NCBI GenBank assembly: GCA_013285985.1
Contig: JABDGR010000006.1
Coordinates: 1 to 42,608 of the forward strand
DNA from: Verrucomicrobiota bacterium
Lineage (GTDB): Bacteria; Verrucomicrobiota; Verrucomicrobiia; Opitutales; JABDGR01
Length of the DNA stretch: 42,608 nt
Direction: 5' to 3'
Under the pieces are notes generated by a model. That model saw only the letters and a list, made by a program, of their open reading frames with translations. It had not been told where the DNA came from and did no database searches. The position numbers and the translations under genes were made by a program. Numbering within the stretch: position 1 is the stretch's first letter; each line of letters opens with the position of its first letter. This document shows positions 33,331 through 42,283 of this stretch, one piece after another.

Positions 33331-35112
33331 ATGAGAACCCTACCCCGAAAAATCCAGCTGGCGGCCTGGGCGCTGGTTTTTTCGACCAAACTCGCCGCGC
33401 AGCCGGTATCCACGGCCGGCGCCGCCACCGTTCCCAGCCGCGACGCCAGTAATTACATTCTCACCCCGCCGGCGCCGCACACCCCACGCATCAATGGGCC
33501 GAGCATCTATGGGGAACGCCCGGGCCGCCCGTTCCTTTACTCCATCCCGGCCACGGGCGACCGGCCAATGACTTTTTCCGCCGACGGGCTGCCCAACGGG
33601 CTGCAACTTAATCGCGACACCGGCCAGATAACGGGCGTCGCGGCCGGGGAAGGAAACTACACAGCCAAACTGACCGCGGAAAACGCCCTCGGCAAAGCCA
33701 CCCGCACCTTCCGCATTGTCATTGGAGATAAAATCTCCCTGACGCCGGCGATGGGCTGGAACAGCTGGAATTCCTGGGCAACCCATGTAGATCAGGAAAA
33801 AGTCCTCCACGCCGCCAAGGCGCTGGTGGACAAAGGCCTCGTGAACCATGGCTGGACCTATGTGAACATCGACGACACCTGGCAGGGCAACCGCACCGAC
33901 GATGACCATGCGCTGCAAGCAAATGAAAAATTTCCCAACATGAAGGGGCTGTGCGATACCTTGCATGAGATGGGACTCAAGGCCGGAATTTATTCCACCC
34001 CCTGGATAACCTCCTACGCGAGCTATCCGGGTGGCTCGAGCGAGACCGCCGATGGCGTCTGGGACAAGGCCACCATGGGCAATGGGGCACACCACCGCTT
34101 TGGCAGCGTTTCCTTTGATATTGTCGACGCGAAACAATGGGCGGCGTGGGGCTTTGACTACCTCAAATACGATTGGAACCCGAACGACGTCGAGCACGTC
34201 GAATCCATGAGCAACGCCCTGCGCGGAAGCGGGCGCGACTTTATCTTCAGCCTCTCGAACGCCGCGCCACTCAAAAATGCCGAGGACTGGGCGCGCCTGG
34301 CCAATAGCTGGCGAACCACTGGCGACATCACCGACACCTGGAGCCGTGTCGGTGGGCTCGGCTTCCTACAGGACAACTGGGCGCCGTACGCCGCCCCCGG
34401 CCATTGGAACGACCCGGACATGCTCGTCGTCGGCGTTGTCAGCGTCGGCTCGGCGCTGCATCCGACACGGCTGACCCCGGACGAGCAATACACCCACCTC
34501 AGCATGTGGTGCCTGCTCTCCGCACCGCTGCTCATCGGTTGCGACATGGACAAGCTCGACGATTTCACGCTCAACTTGCTGACCAACGATGAAGTGCTGG
34601 CGGTGGACCAGGATGCTCTCGGCATCTCGGCCCGCGAAGTGTCCGGCCCGGTTTTTCAGGTGCCGCCCGCCCCACCCCGCGGACCCGGTGGTCGTGGCGC
34701 CCCAGCAACCCCCGCAGCGCAGCCCGCTGACGCGCCGCTGACACAGCAGGAAGCCAACCTCGTGGACAACGCGCTGAAAAAGCTGCTGGTGGACGATCCC
34801 GACAGCAAAGGCATCCTCGACAAATACCCGAATTACAACCTGCTGACGCGCAACCAGGGCGGCAACAACCGGGGCGGCAATGGCCTCGTGTTTGCCAAAC
34901 CGCTTGAAGACGGCTCGCTGGCGGTGGGCTTGTTCAATGTCGGACCCGGTCCGGAGAAAGTCACCGCCAATTGGAAAGACTTGGGAGTCGACGGCAAGCG
35001 GGCGGTGCGCGATTTGTGGCGCCAGCAGGACCTTGGCACCTATGAGAACCAGTTTTCGGCAACGGTTCCATCGCATGGCGTCGTGCTCGTTCGGATCAAG
35101 CCCGCGCCGTAA
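33331..35112 (+). CDS. GH27 family exported alpha-galactosidase-like enzyme
   Basis: 593 residues. A signal peptide (about 1-23, L-A-A-W-A-L-V-F-S-T-K-L-A-A-Q) leads to an Ig-like putative He_PIG domain (60-135) and the GH27 barrel from M-G-W-N-S-W (140-145). The likely nucleophile is Asp281 in D-Y-L-K-Y-D-W, the acid/base Asp332 in W-R-T-T-G-D-I, and W-N-D-P-D-M-L is also intact. GH27 includes alpha-galactosidases and beta-L-arabinopyranosidases, so the terminal sugar removed is uncertain. Residues 444-515 are an unusual Pro/Arg/Gly-rich insertion (P-P-R-G-P-G-G-R-G-A-P, then N-Q-G-G-N-N-R-G-G-N-G) with a helical stretch between, set in the C-terminal beta domain. It is transcribed rightward; gpsA lies divergently 114 bp away. 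Confidence 0.9.
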   Translation: MRTLPRKIQLAAWALVFSTKLAAQPVSTAGAATVPSRDASNYILTPPAPHTPRINGPSIYGERPGRPFLYSIPATGDRPMTFSADGLPNGLQLNRDTGQITGVAAGEGNYTAKLTAENALGKATRTFRIVIGDKISLTPAMGWNSWNSWATHVDQEKVLHAAKALVDKGLVNHGWTYVNIDDTWQGNRTDDDHALQANEKFPNMKGLCDTLHEMGLKAGIYSTPWITSYASYPGGSSETADGVWDKATMGNGAHHRFGSVSFDIVDAKQWAAWGFDYLKYDWNPNDVEHVESMSNALRGSGRDFIFSLSNAAPLKNAEDWARLANSWRTTGDITDTWSRVGGLGFLQDNWAPYAAPGHWNDPDMLVVGVVSVGSALHPTRLTPDEQYTHLSMWCLLSAPLLIGCDMDKLDDFTLNLLTNDEVLAVDQDALGISAREVSGPVFQVPPAPPRGPGGRGAPATPAAQPADAPLTQQEANLVDNALKKLLVDDPDSKGILDKYPNYNLLTRNQGGNNRGGNGLVFAKPLEDGSLAVGLFNVGPGPEKVTANWKDLGVDGKRAVRDLWRQQDLGTYENQFSATVPSHGVVLVRIKPAP

Positions 35113-35213
35113 TTGCAAATTCCGTGCAAAGAATAGCCACTTGGCGTCGGGCCACACCTGACTTTTAGCCCGGCACAATCCCCGCGGCATTTCCAATAAA
35201 AACAAAAAGCCCT

Positions 35214-35984
35214 ATGTGTACAATAACCTGGTGGTTGGATCCGGATGGCGCGGGTTACGAAGTTTTCTTCAACCGAGACGAACGCCGCAGCCGCCAGCCG
35301 GCCCTGCCCCCGAACGCCGCCCGCCGCCTGGAAGTAAATTACCTCGCACCCACCGATGCCGACTTTCGCGGCACCTGGATCCTGGTAAACGCACATGGAC
35401 TCACTGTGGCCATGATCAACCATTACCCGGCGGATCCGAAGACACCGCAAAAACCCGCGCGCAGCCGGGGCATGCTGACCCGCGATTTGGCGGACTCGGC
35501 CAGCATCGCCGAAGTTCGCGAACGGCTGGCCAAGGCGAAGCTCCAGCACTATGGCGCCTTTAATCTATTCGTATTCGAGCCAGGCGAGAAACCGGTGAAA
35601 TGGACCTGGGATACCCGCGCCTTGCTGGAAGATCCCGCGGCCGAGCCGCTGCCGTTTTTCACTTCCTCGTCGTTCCGCAGCGAGGACATCCGGCGCCAAC
35701 GCCGCGAACTGTTTGCGAAAAATTGGGCGGCAAAAAATCAACTCACCCCTGCCGGCCTCGCGCAATTTCACCTGCACCGCGAACCGGAGCGCCCGGCGTT
35801 TGGTGTTTTAATGGATCGGTCTGAGGCGCGCACGGTCAGCGTCAGCCACATCACCGTCAGCCCCGGCGGAGAGGCGGTTTTTTCTTATCAAGTGCGTGTC
35901 GAGGGCGACGGAGCCCTCCTGGAAGAACCCGTCGTCCTGCATCTGGCTTTAGCGCCGCACCCACCGGGCAACTCCCCGCCATGA
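35214..35984 (+). CDS. NRDE (TANGO2-like) family protein
   Basis: 256-residue protein of the NRDE/TANGO2 family (PF05742). It begins M-C-T-I-T-W-W, so processing would expose Cys2, as in N-terminal nucleophile hydrolases; the namesake motif F-F-N-R-D-E-R-R-S-R-Q-P-A follows at residues 18-30. G-T-W-I-L-V-N-A-H-G-L and N-H-Y-P also fit the family. Eukaryotic TANGO2 is linked to haem and lipid homeostasis, but the bacterial role is unknown. No signal peptide is present. It lies in a row of sugar genes, but has no evident pathway link with them. Confidence 0.85.
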   Translation: MCTITWWLDPDGAGYEVFFNRDERRSRQPALPPNAARRLEVNYLAPTDADFRGTWILVNAHGLTVAMINHYPADPKTPQKPARSRGMLTRDLADSASIAEVRERLAKAKLQHYGAFNLFVFEPGEKPVKWTWDTRALLEDPAAEPLPFFTSSSFRSEDIRRQRRELFAKNWAAKNQLTPAGLAQFHLHREPERPAFGVLMDRSEARTVSVSHITVSPGGEAVFSYQVRVEGDGALLEEPVVLHLALAPHPPGNSPP

Positions 35985-36086
35985 CGAGGACGTTGTTCGC
36001 AGCGCCGCGCCCTGAATCCGTTTCAGCTTGATAAAAAACGCCGCCGCCCTCATGCAGATTCGCACGCTCCGCGCGTCATTTGCCTC

Positions 36087-37022
36087 ATGCAATACCGGAT
36101 TCTCGGCCAAACGGGACTGAAAGTTTCCGCCCTCGCCTTTGGCGGTTCCTCGCTGGGATCGGCGTTCCGCCCCATTGACGAAGGCAAGGGCATTCGCGCG
36201 GTTCACGTGGCCATTGAGGAAGGCATCAACCTGATAGACACCGCGCCTTACTATGGCGCGACCACCGCCGAGACCATCCTCGGCAAGGCGCTCAAGAGTG
36301 TGCCGCGCCACAAATATTACCTGGCGACCAAAGTGGCGCGCTATGGGCCGGAAATCGAGGATTTCGATTTTTCGGCGAAACGCGTCACTGCGAGCGTGGA
36401 GGAAAGTTTGACCCGGTTGGGGGTGGATTACGTGGACTTCATCCAGGTACACGACATGGAATTTGGCGACCTGGAACAAATCGTGAATGAAACAATTCCC
36501 GCGCTGCATAAAGTGAAAGCGGCGGGCAAGGCGCGCTTCGTCGGCATTTCCTGTCTGCCGGTGAAACTCTTTCGCCATGTGCTCGACCGCGTTCAAGTGG
36601 ATCAAATTCAATCGTATTGCCATTATTGCCTGAACGACACGGCACTGGCGGACTTGCTGCCCTATTTGAAGCAAAAAGGAGTGGCCATCTTCAACTCCGC
36701 ACCACTGGCGATGCGCCTGCTCAGCAATGATGGACCTCCCGACTGGCACCCGGCACCCGCGGCTTTGCACGAAAAATGCGCTGAGGCCGCAGCGCATTGC
36801 CGCGTACGAGGCTCGGACATCGGCAAGCTCGCCCTGCAATTTTCGCTCGCCAACCCCGATATTCACACGAACATCGTGGGCACCGCCGACCCCGCGCGCG
36901 TACTAAAGAATATACACGATAGCGCGGAACCGTTGGATAAAATCCTGCTGGCTGAGGTGCAAAAAATCCTCAAGCCCGCGCACAACCTCACCTGGCCGTC
37001 CGGCCGAAAGGAAAACAATTGA
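36087..37022 (+). CDS. Aldo/keto reductase, L-galactose/L-fucose dehydrogenase-like
   Basis: 311-residue TIM-barrel NAD(P)-dependent oxidoreductase. The AKR catalytic tetrad is intact: Asp51 and Tyr56 in D-T-A-P-Y-Y-G, Lys82 in A-T-K-V-A-R-Y-G, His122 in Q-V-H-D-M-E-F. The sequence style (G-Q-T-G-L-K-V-S-A-L-A-F-G-G-S-S-L-G, S-L-T-R-L-G-V-D-Y-V-D) matches plant L-galactose dehydrogenase and bacterial L-fucose dehydrogenases, which oxidise the anomeric carbon to a lactone. Its stop overlaps the TTG start of the zinc dehydrogenase gene by 3 bp (TTGA), and the lactonase gene follows, so the three form one operon. Fucose, galactose or another 6-carbon L-sugar cannot be separated by sequence alone. 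Confidence 0.88.
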   Translation: MQYRILGQTGLKVSALAFGGSSLGSAFRPIDEGKGIRAVHVAIEEGINLIDTAPYYGATTAETILGKALKSVPRHKYYLATKVARYGPEIEDFDFSAKRVTASVEESLTRLGVDYVDFIQVHDMEFGDLEQIVNETIPALHKVKAAGKARFVGISCLPVKLFRHVLDRVQVDQIQSYCHYCLNDTALADLLPYLKQKGVAIFNSAPLAMRLLSNDGPPDWHPAPAALHEKCAEAAAHCRVRGSDIGKLALQFSLANPDIHTNIVGTADPARVLKNIHDSAEPLDKILLAEVQKILKPAHNLTWPSGRKENN

Positions 37023-38038
37023 AAACCCTCGTCATTGACGCGCCGGGAAAATTTTCCTACGGCGAAAAGGCCCAGCCTTCACCCAAGGACGGCGAGGTGC
37101 TCCTGCACGTGCGCCGGCTGGGTTTTTGCGGCACGGACTTGAGCACTTTTCGCGGCGCGAACCCGCTGGTCACCTACCCACGCGTGCCGGGACACGAAAT
37201 CGCGGCAACGATTGAGGCTGTGACCAGCGGCGTACCGGCCAATTTGAAAATCGGCCAGGAAGTAACCGTCATGCCCTACACCGCGTGCGGAAAATGCACT
37301 TCGTGCCGCAGTGGACGCGTGAACGCCTGCCGCCACAACCAGACGCTCGGGGTGCAACAGGAAGGCGCGTTTACGGATTACATTGCCGTGCCGTGGCAAA
37401 AAATTGTCGTGGCAAAACGGGGTTTGCGCGAGCTGGCGCTGGTCGAGCCGCTGGCGGTGGGTTTTCATGCGACGGCGCGGGGAAGAGTGACGAAGCAGGA
37501 CACCGTGCTCGTATTTGGCTGCGGGATGATTGGCCTGGGCACGATTGCCGCCGCGGGGCTGCACCGGGGCGCCAACGTCATCGCGGTGGACATCGAGGAC
37601 GGCAAACTCGCACTGGCGAAAAAGGCCGGTGCCGCGCACGTCATCAATTCTAAATCCGAACCACTGGCCGAACGCATTCAAGCGCTGACGAACGGCGACG
37701 GCGCGAATGTGGTCATTGAAGCCGTCGGCGCGCCGGCGACATTTCAGGCCGCCATCGAGCAGGTGTGCTTCGCCGGACGAGTCGTTTATATCGGCTACGC
37801 CAAGGCGCCGGTTTCCTATGAAACAAAGTTTTTCGTCATGAAGGAACTCGACATCCTTGGCTCGCGCAATTCGACGATCGAGGATTTCCGCAATGTCATC
37901 GAGATGCTCGAAAGCGGACGTTATCCCGTGAAAGAGACCATCACGCGCACGGTGCCGTTCGCCGAAGCCGGCGCGGCGCTCGCCGCGTGGTCGGAGAATC
38001 CCGACGCCATCACCAAAATCCACGTCGAAGTGGGCTGA
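37019..38038 (+). CDS. Zinc-dependent alcohol dehydrogenase, LgoD/YjjN-like
   Basis: 339-residue medium-chain dehydrogenase. Catalytic zinc ligands C37 and H59-E60 (F-C-G-T-D, P-G-H-E), structural zinc cysteines C90, C93, C96 and C104, and nucleotide fold V-F-G-C-G-M-I-G-L-G are present. The N-terminal part (R-L-G-F-C-G-T-D-L-S-T-F-R-G-A-N-P-L-V-T-Y with P-R-V-P-G-H-E following) is close in style to E. coli L-galactonate 5-dehydrogenase, so oxidation of an aldonate such as L-galactonate or L-fuconate is likely. It starts at TTG overlapping the previous stop, with AAAGGA as ribosome site nearby. It is followed by the lactonase after 6 bp. Polyol or other sugar dehydrogenase activity is the alternative. 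Confidence 0.87.
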   Translation: MKTLVIDAPGKFSYGEKAQPSPKDGEVLLHVRRLGFCGTDLSTFRGANPLVTYPRVPGHEIAATIEAVTSGVPANLKIGQEVTVMPYTACGKCTSCRSGRVNACRHNQTLGVQQEGAFTDYIAVPWQKIVVAKRGLRELALVEPLAVGFHATARGRVTKQDTVLVFGCGMIGLGTIAAAGLHRGANVIAVDIEDGKLALAKKAGAAHVINSKSEPLAERIQALTNGDGANVVIEAVGAPATFQAAIEQVCFAGRVVYIGYAKAPVSYETKFFVMKELDILGSRNSTIEDFRNVIEMLESGRYPVKETITRTVPFAEAGAALAAWSENPDAITKIHVEVG

Positions 38039-38044
38039 GCCGCC

Positions 38045-38875
38045 ATGCCGGTCATTGACGCCCACCACCACTTCTGGCGCTACCATGCGAAGGACTTCGG
38101 CTGGGTCAACAACGCCATGCGCGTCATCCGCCGAGATTTTCTTCCCGCGGATTTAGAGCGAGAAATACATGCGGCAGGCGTGGACGGTGTGGTAACCGTG
38201 CAGGCGCGGCAAAGTTTGGATGAAACACGCTGGCTGCTCGAACTGGCGGCGGCTCATTCATTCATCCGCGGAGTGGTGGGCTGGGTGCCGTTGGTTGACC
38301 CCAAGGCTTCCGCAATTTTGGAAAAGCTGGCCGCGGACAAAAAGCTGCGCTCGGTGCGCCACGTTTTACAAGGCGAGGCGGATGAGCGTTATATGCTGCG
38401 CGAGGATTTTAACCGCGGTATTGCGGAACTGCGCCGATTCAAACTGGCCTACGACATCCTGATTTTTGAGCATCACCTGCCGCAGACGATGGAGTTGGTG
38501 GACCGCCACCCGCAGCAGGTTTTCGTGCTCGACCACATTGCCAAGCCGCGCATCAAGGACAATTTACTTGAACCTTGGCGAAAAAACATTCGTGAACTCG
38601 CGAAGCGGCCAAACCTGTATTGCAAAATTTCCGGGATGGTCACGGAGGCGGACTTCACGAGCTGGACCGAGGCACAGCTCCTGCCTTATGTTGAAACGGT
38701 GATCGAAGCCTTTGGGGCAAAGCGGCTGATGTTCGGCAGCGACTGGCCGGTGGGCCTCATCGCGTGCGAGTATGCGCGCTGGCTCAGCCTGGTGCGCGGC
38801 TGGATTGCCAAACTTTCGTCGGCAGAACAAAAGCACATCCTCGGCGATACCGCGGTTGAAGCTTACCGGCTTTGA
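38045..38875 (+). CDS. Amidohydrolase-family sugar lactonase (L-fuconolactonase-like)
   Basis: 276-residue metal-dependent TIM-barrel hydrolase of the PDC-hydrolase/fuconolactonase group (PF04909). Signatures: V-I-D-A-H-H-H-F-W (5-11), R-H-V-L-Q, V-L-D-H-I-A-K-P, L-Y-C-K-I-S-G-M and M-F-G-S-D-W-P-V near residue 237, whose Asp is the general base. Characterised members open L-fucono-, L-galactono- and L-rhamnono-lactones. It would act between the aldo/keto reductase (lactone former) and the zinc dehydrogenase (aldonate oxidiser), and is in the same transcription unit 6 bp after the latter. No signal peptide is present, so it is cytoplasmic. Confidence 0.9.
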   Translation: MPVIDAHHHFWRYHAKDFGWVNNAMRVIRRDFLPADLEREIHAAGVDGVVTVQARQSLDETRWLLELAAAHSFIRGVVGWVPLVDPKASAILEKLAADKKLRSVRHVLQGEADERYMLREDFNRGIAELRRFKLAYDILIFEHHLPQTMELVDRHPQQVFVLDHIAKPRIKDNLLEPWRKNIRELAKRPNLYCKISGMVTEADFTSWTEAQLLPYVETVIEAFGAKRLMFGSDWPVGLIACEYARWLSLVRGWIAKLSSAEQKHILGDTAVEAYRL

Positions 38876-38936
38876 CATTTCCCGGTCTTGTCCAATCGCG
38901 CGGGGAGTGTATTCTTCGCTTCCCCACCCCTGCGCC

Positions 38937-40457
38937 ATGACTTATCCACGAATCACGTTTGCGGCACTTTTCGCTGTCGCGCTTACTTTGGCGGTTTTTC
39001 CAAATTATGCCGCAGCACAGACGGATGCGCCAGCCCCTGCCCCCGGCAAGGTTGACCTGAAGTTTTCTTTCGGCCCGCAGCCGGTACCGGGTTACACGCA
39101 GGTGAAGCCGGAGGATAATTACACCATGGAGCGCGGCTACGGCTTCGACCTCAGCTCAACCGTCACGAGGGTGGACAATGGCGGCAGCGACCCGCAGAAG
39201 GCGGGCTACGTCACAGGAGCGAAAGGGAAGCCGTTTTTCTTTTCCGCGAAATTGGCGCCCGGGGTATACAATGTGAAGGTTACACTCGGTGACGCGAAAG
39301 GTGAATCCACGACGACAGTGAAATCGGAAACGCGGCGGCTGATGCTCGAAGCCGTGCATACCCCGGTCGGCCAGTGGACGACGCGGGAATTTTACACCCA
39401 CCTGCGGGTGCCGCAGATTCCCGGCGGGAGCATCGTGCGGATGAAGCCGCGCGAAAACAAAATTTCCCAGTTGTTTCTCTACTGGGAGGACAACCAGCCC
39501 ATGACGTTCATGGAGCTGGACTGGGATGAGAAATTAACGCTCGAATTTACCGACGCGCACCCGGCGTTGGACACGGTCGAAATCACGAACGCAGAAAAAC
39601 CGCTCACGGTTTACCTCGTGGGCGATTCGACGATGACGGACCAAATGATGGAGCCGTGGGGCGCGTGGGGGATGCAGTTCCCGCGCTGGTTCAAGCCGCC
39701 GGTCGTCATCGCCAACTACGCGGAGTCCGGCGAATCGGCCGCGAGCTTTTTTAGCGAACTGCGCTGGCCCAAACTGATGAGCGAAGTCCACGCGGGCGAT
39801 TACATCCTCATCCAATTTGGCATCAACGACCGGGCCACGCCACTGGACCGCTTCAAGCAATATATCGAGCAATTCGTGAGCGAAGCACGGGCCAAGGGCG
39901 CGATTCCCGTGCTCGTGACCTCGCAAAACCTCCGGAGCGGTTTTTGGGACCCCGATGGCAAGGGGCAACAGACGCTCGGCAGCTACCCCCGCACAATGTG
40001 GGAAGTCGCCAGCGAGCAAAAGACGTGGTACATCGATCTCAATTCGATGAGCACTTCGCTCTACGAAGCCATCGGGCAGGACAAATTGCCGCAGGCGTTT
40101 GTGGACACGACCCACCAGAACGCCTATGGGAGTTACGAGCTGGCGAAGTGCGTTGTCCAGGCGTGCATTGATGCCAAGCTGCCGTTTGCACAATACGTGG
40201 TGGATGACTGGAAGACCTTCGACCCGAAGCATCCAGACTCGATGGAAAATTTCAGATTGCCGCCGGATCCGCAAATGGATCCGACGAAGCTGCCGGGCGG
40301 GCCAAAACTCCCGACGGAAAAAGTGCCCATCGCGGGAAAGCCCGGTGAATTTGCCGACCCGCCGACCGCCGCCGCCACGGCGCCGATGCGCGCCAGCGCG
40401 TCGCGCGGGCCAGCCGCTTCCTCGCCTGCGCCAAGCCCGCCGGCAGTGAACCCGTAG
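38937..40457 (+). CDS. Two-domain exported SGNH esterase, rhamnogalacturonan acetylesterase-like
   Basis: 506 residues from the ATG at 38937; the open frame extends upstream but overlaps the lactonase gene. Signal peptide 1-27 (A-L-F-A-V-A-L-T-L-A-V-F-P-N-Y-A-A-A). Residues 38-215 form a beta-sandwich domain with K-F-S-F-G-P and E-R-G-Y-G-F-D, as in YesT-type acetylesterases; residues 222-440 are the SGNH domain with G-D-S-T (Ser231), E-S-G-E-S-A, G-I-N-D (Asn297) and D-T-T-H (Asp390, His393). It should deacetylate pectic polymers outside the cytoplasm. The last 65 residues are Pro/Ala/Ser-rich with no visible fold. It lies 61 bp after the lactonase gene on the same strand and differs in architecture from the single-domain esterase at 22896-23813. 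Confidence 0.9.
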   Translation: MTYPRITFAALFAVALTLAVFPNYAAAQTDAPAPAPGKVDLKFSFGPQPVPGYTQVKPEDNYTMERGYGFDLSSTVTRVDNGGSDPQKAGYVTGAKGKPFFFSAKLAPGVYNVKVTLGDAKGESTTTVKSETRRLMLEAVHTPVGQWTTREFYTHLRVPQIPGGSIVRMKPRENKISQLFLYWEDNQPMTFMELDWDEKLTLEFTDAHPALDTVEITNAEKPLTVYLVGDSTMTDQMMEPWGAWGMQFPRWFKPPVVIANYAESGESAASFFSELRWPKLMSEVHAGDYILIQFGINDRATPLDRFKQYIEQFVSEARAKGAIPVLVTSQNLRSGFWDPDGKGQQTLGSYPRTMWEVASEQKTWYIDLNSMSTSLYEAIGQDKLPQAFVDTTHQNAYGSYELAKCVVQACIDAKLPFAQYVVDDWKTFDPKHPDSMENFRLPPDPQMDPTKLPGGPKLPTEKVPIAGKPGEFADPPTAAATAPMRASASRGPAASSPAPSPPAVNP

Positions 40458-40488
40458 AATAAACTTGCCGCCCTTTGGGCATCACACC

Positions 40489-40517
40489 TTGATAAATAGA
40501 CTTAGGTAGAGTATACA
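40489..40517 (+). promoter_or_regulatory. Sigma-70-type promoter for the RCC1-repeat gene
   Basis: -35 TTGATA (40489-40494), exact 17-nt spacer, -10 TATACA (40512-40517), 19 bp upstream of the ATG at 40537. It is the best sigma-70-like promoter I see in the window and suggests that the RCC1-mutarotase pair is transcribed separately from the esterase. Confidence 0.6.
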
Positions 40518-40536
40518 TTAAGCGCCACCCTACCCC

Positions 40537-42270
40537 ATGCCGCTCCGTTCGATTCATCAAGGATTGAGGTATTGCCATTTCCGCCGATGGCTCGTGGGCG
40601 CGGCGATGCTCGGCAGCCTTTCCGCTTTGATCGGCGCGGACGCCGCCCCGGACGAACCCACGAGCGCACCAGCGAAGGCTTCCTCATCCACATCCAAACA
40701 AATGCTGCGGGTGTTGACCGACAGCGATGGGCACGTCTTTACCATTTCTTCCGGTGAGAATCGCGGTTGGATTTATGGGATCATTCACGACCTCACGGAC
40801 AACAATGTGGATTTAATCGTCCTTACATTTTATGCGACAGCGGGCCAGCGCCCGTCGTATTCCATGCCTATCGCCACTTTCAGCAAAGAGGACCAGCAGT
40901 ACATCAAAGACTGGGCGGCCCAGCATTCGGCTAACATACTTGGTTCATTGCCGGCAACGCCACCGGCCGCGCCGACCGGGGTCACTGTCTCCTTTTCGCA
41001 AGAAGTAATCACCCAACCACAGAGGGGTGGCAATCGCGGAGGAGGACGCAGACCAGCCACTGTGACGATTAATTCCCAAGTGGACACCTCCGGCGTGCTG
41101 AAGGGCAAAACCATCACCGCCATCGCCCATGGCGCGAATCATACTTTGGCGCTTTGCTCGGATGGCACGCTGGTTGCCTGGGGTAGTAATGTTTTCGGCC
41201 AATTAGGCGACGGCCAGCATAGCCTGCATAAGGAAAAACCCAATATGGAGGGCTATGCCATCTCGCCAGTGCTGGTACACCGGCCCGGAGCCTTTAAAGA
41301 TAAAAAAATCGCCATGATAGCGGCCGCGGGCACAAACAGCTATGCCCTGTGCACGGATGGCTCGTTGTATGTCTGGGGCGCGGAAGGCCAGAGTCGTGAT
41401 GAAGAAAAGCCGGTGGACGAACCGGCTTTGTTTGACATGGGCGTGATCAAGGACCGGAAAATCGTCGCGATTGCTCCAAATGCCGGTTCAAGACCATCAA
41501 CAGGCATGGATAATTGCCTGGCGTTATGTGACGATGGCACGCTCATCGGCTGGGGCTACAGCTTTCGAACATGGGGTCCGGGGATGCGTACCGCTGATAG
41601 CTATTCGGGCTTTCGTGACCCCTTTGTGGTTAATACACGCGGGGTGCTGGCTGGCAAAACCGTCGTTACCCTGACCACCTGGGGGATGTTGTGCTCCGAC
41701 GGCACGCTGGCGATGTGGCACTACAGCCCTCCCACACCACACGAATTCAAGTTTGCGGAATTACGCCTGATAAAAATGGATGGCTTATTGGAAGGCAAAA
41801 CGATTACGGCTATCGCCGAAAACGAATACCCCATGGTCTTGTGCTCGGATGGCACGCTGGTGGCCTGGGGTGGCTCGGTCGAACCGCCGCATACGTCCTC
41901 GTCCGATGATTTTCCAGACCAAAGCTCAACGCCCAAACCCAAACCCGCTCCGGATGATGTGAACGCCCCTATTTCGTCGGAAGACGTCAAGCTTACCTCC
42001 GGACGCGCCCCTCCGACGTGTTTCGTTAGCGGGGTCGGCGCGCTCAAGGGCAAGAAGGTCACCAGCTTCGCGGGGTCGCTTATTCAATGTTCGGACGGCA
42101 CACAGGCCTATTGGCCAGGCAACGGCCCGCCGGAGCTGGTGGACAAAAGCGGCTGGCTACGAGACAAGACCATCCTCGCGATGAGCGGGCAAAATATAAT
42201 GCTCTTCAAAGAATCCGGCACTCCGGCCCCGGCCGCGGCGAAGTCGCCCGCGCCCACGGCGAGCAATTAA
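40537..42270 (+). CDS. Exported RCC1-repeat protein with an SHD1-like N-terminal domain
   Basis: 577 residues. A signal peptide (about 10-36, W-L-V-G-A-A-M-L-G-S-L-S-A-L-I-G-A-D-A) precedes an SHD1-like domain (56-130: L-T-D-S-D-G-H-V-F-T through F-S-K-E-D-Q-Q-Y-I-K-D-W). An Arg/Gly-rich linker (about 162-172, R-G-G-N-R-G-G-G-R-R) follows. Then come six or seven degenerate RCC1 repeats with cores such as L-C-S-D-G-T-L-V-A-W-G-S-N and G-K-T-I-T-A-I-A-x-G, forming a beta-propeller. Some repeats are irregular, with insertions near 470-515. The tail is Ala/Pro-rich. Exported RCC1 propellers usually mediate binding; the partner is unknown. The mutarotase gene starts 14 bp after its stop. Confidence 0.82.
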   Translation: MPLRSIHQGLRYCHFRRWLVGAAMLGSLSALIGADAAPDEPTSAPAKASSSTSKQMLRVLTDSDGHVFTISSGENRGWIYGIIHDLTDNNVDLIVLTFYATAGQRPSYSMPIATFSKEDQQYIKDWAAQHSANILGSLPATPPAAPTGVTVSFSQEVITQPQRGGNRGGGRRPATVTINSQVDTSGVLKGKTITAIAHGANHTLALCSDGTLVAWGSNVFGQLGDGQHSLHKEKPNMEGYAISPVLVHRPGAFKDKKIAMIAAAGTNSYALCTDGSLYVWGAEGQSRDEEKPVDEPALFDMGVIKDRKIVAIAPNAGSRPSTGMDNCLALCDDGTLIGWGYSFRTWGPGMRTADSYSGFRDPFVVNTRGVLAGKTVVTLTTWGMLCSDGTLAMWHYSPPTPHEFKFAELRLIKMDGLLEGKTITAIAENEYPMVLCSDGTLVAWGGSVEPPHTSSSDDFPDQSSTPKPKPAPDDVNAPISSEDVKLTSGRAPPTCFVSGVGALKGKKVTSFAGSLIQCSDGTQAYWPGNGPPELVDKSGWLRDKTILAMSGQNIMLFKESGTPAPAAAKSPAPTASN

Positions 42271-42283
42271 GGTCGTCTCTTTC

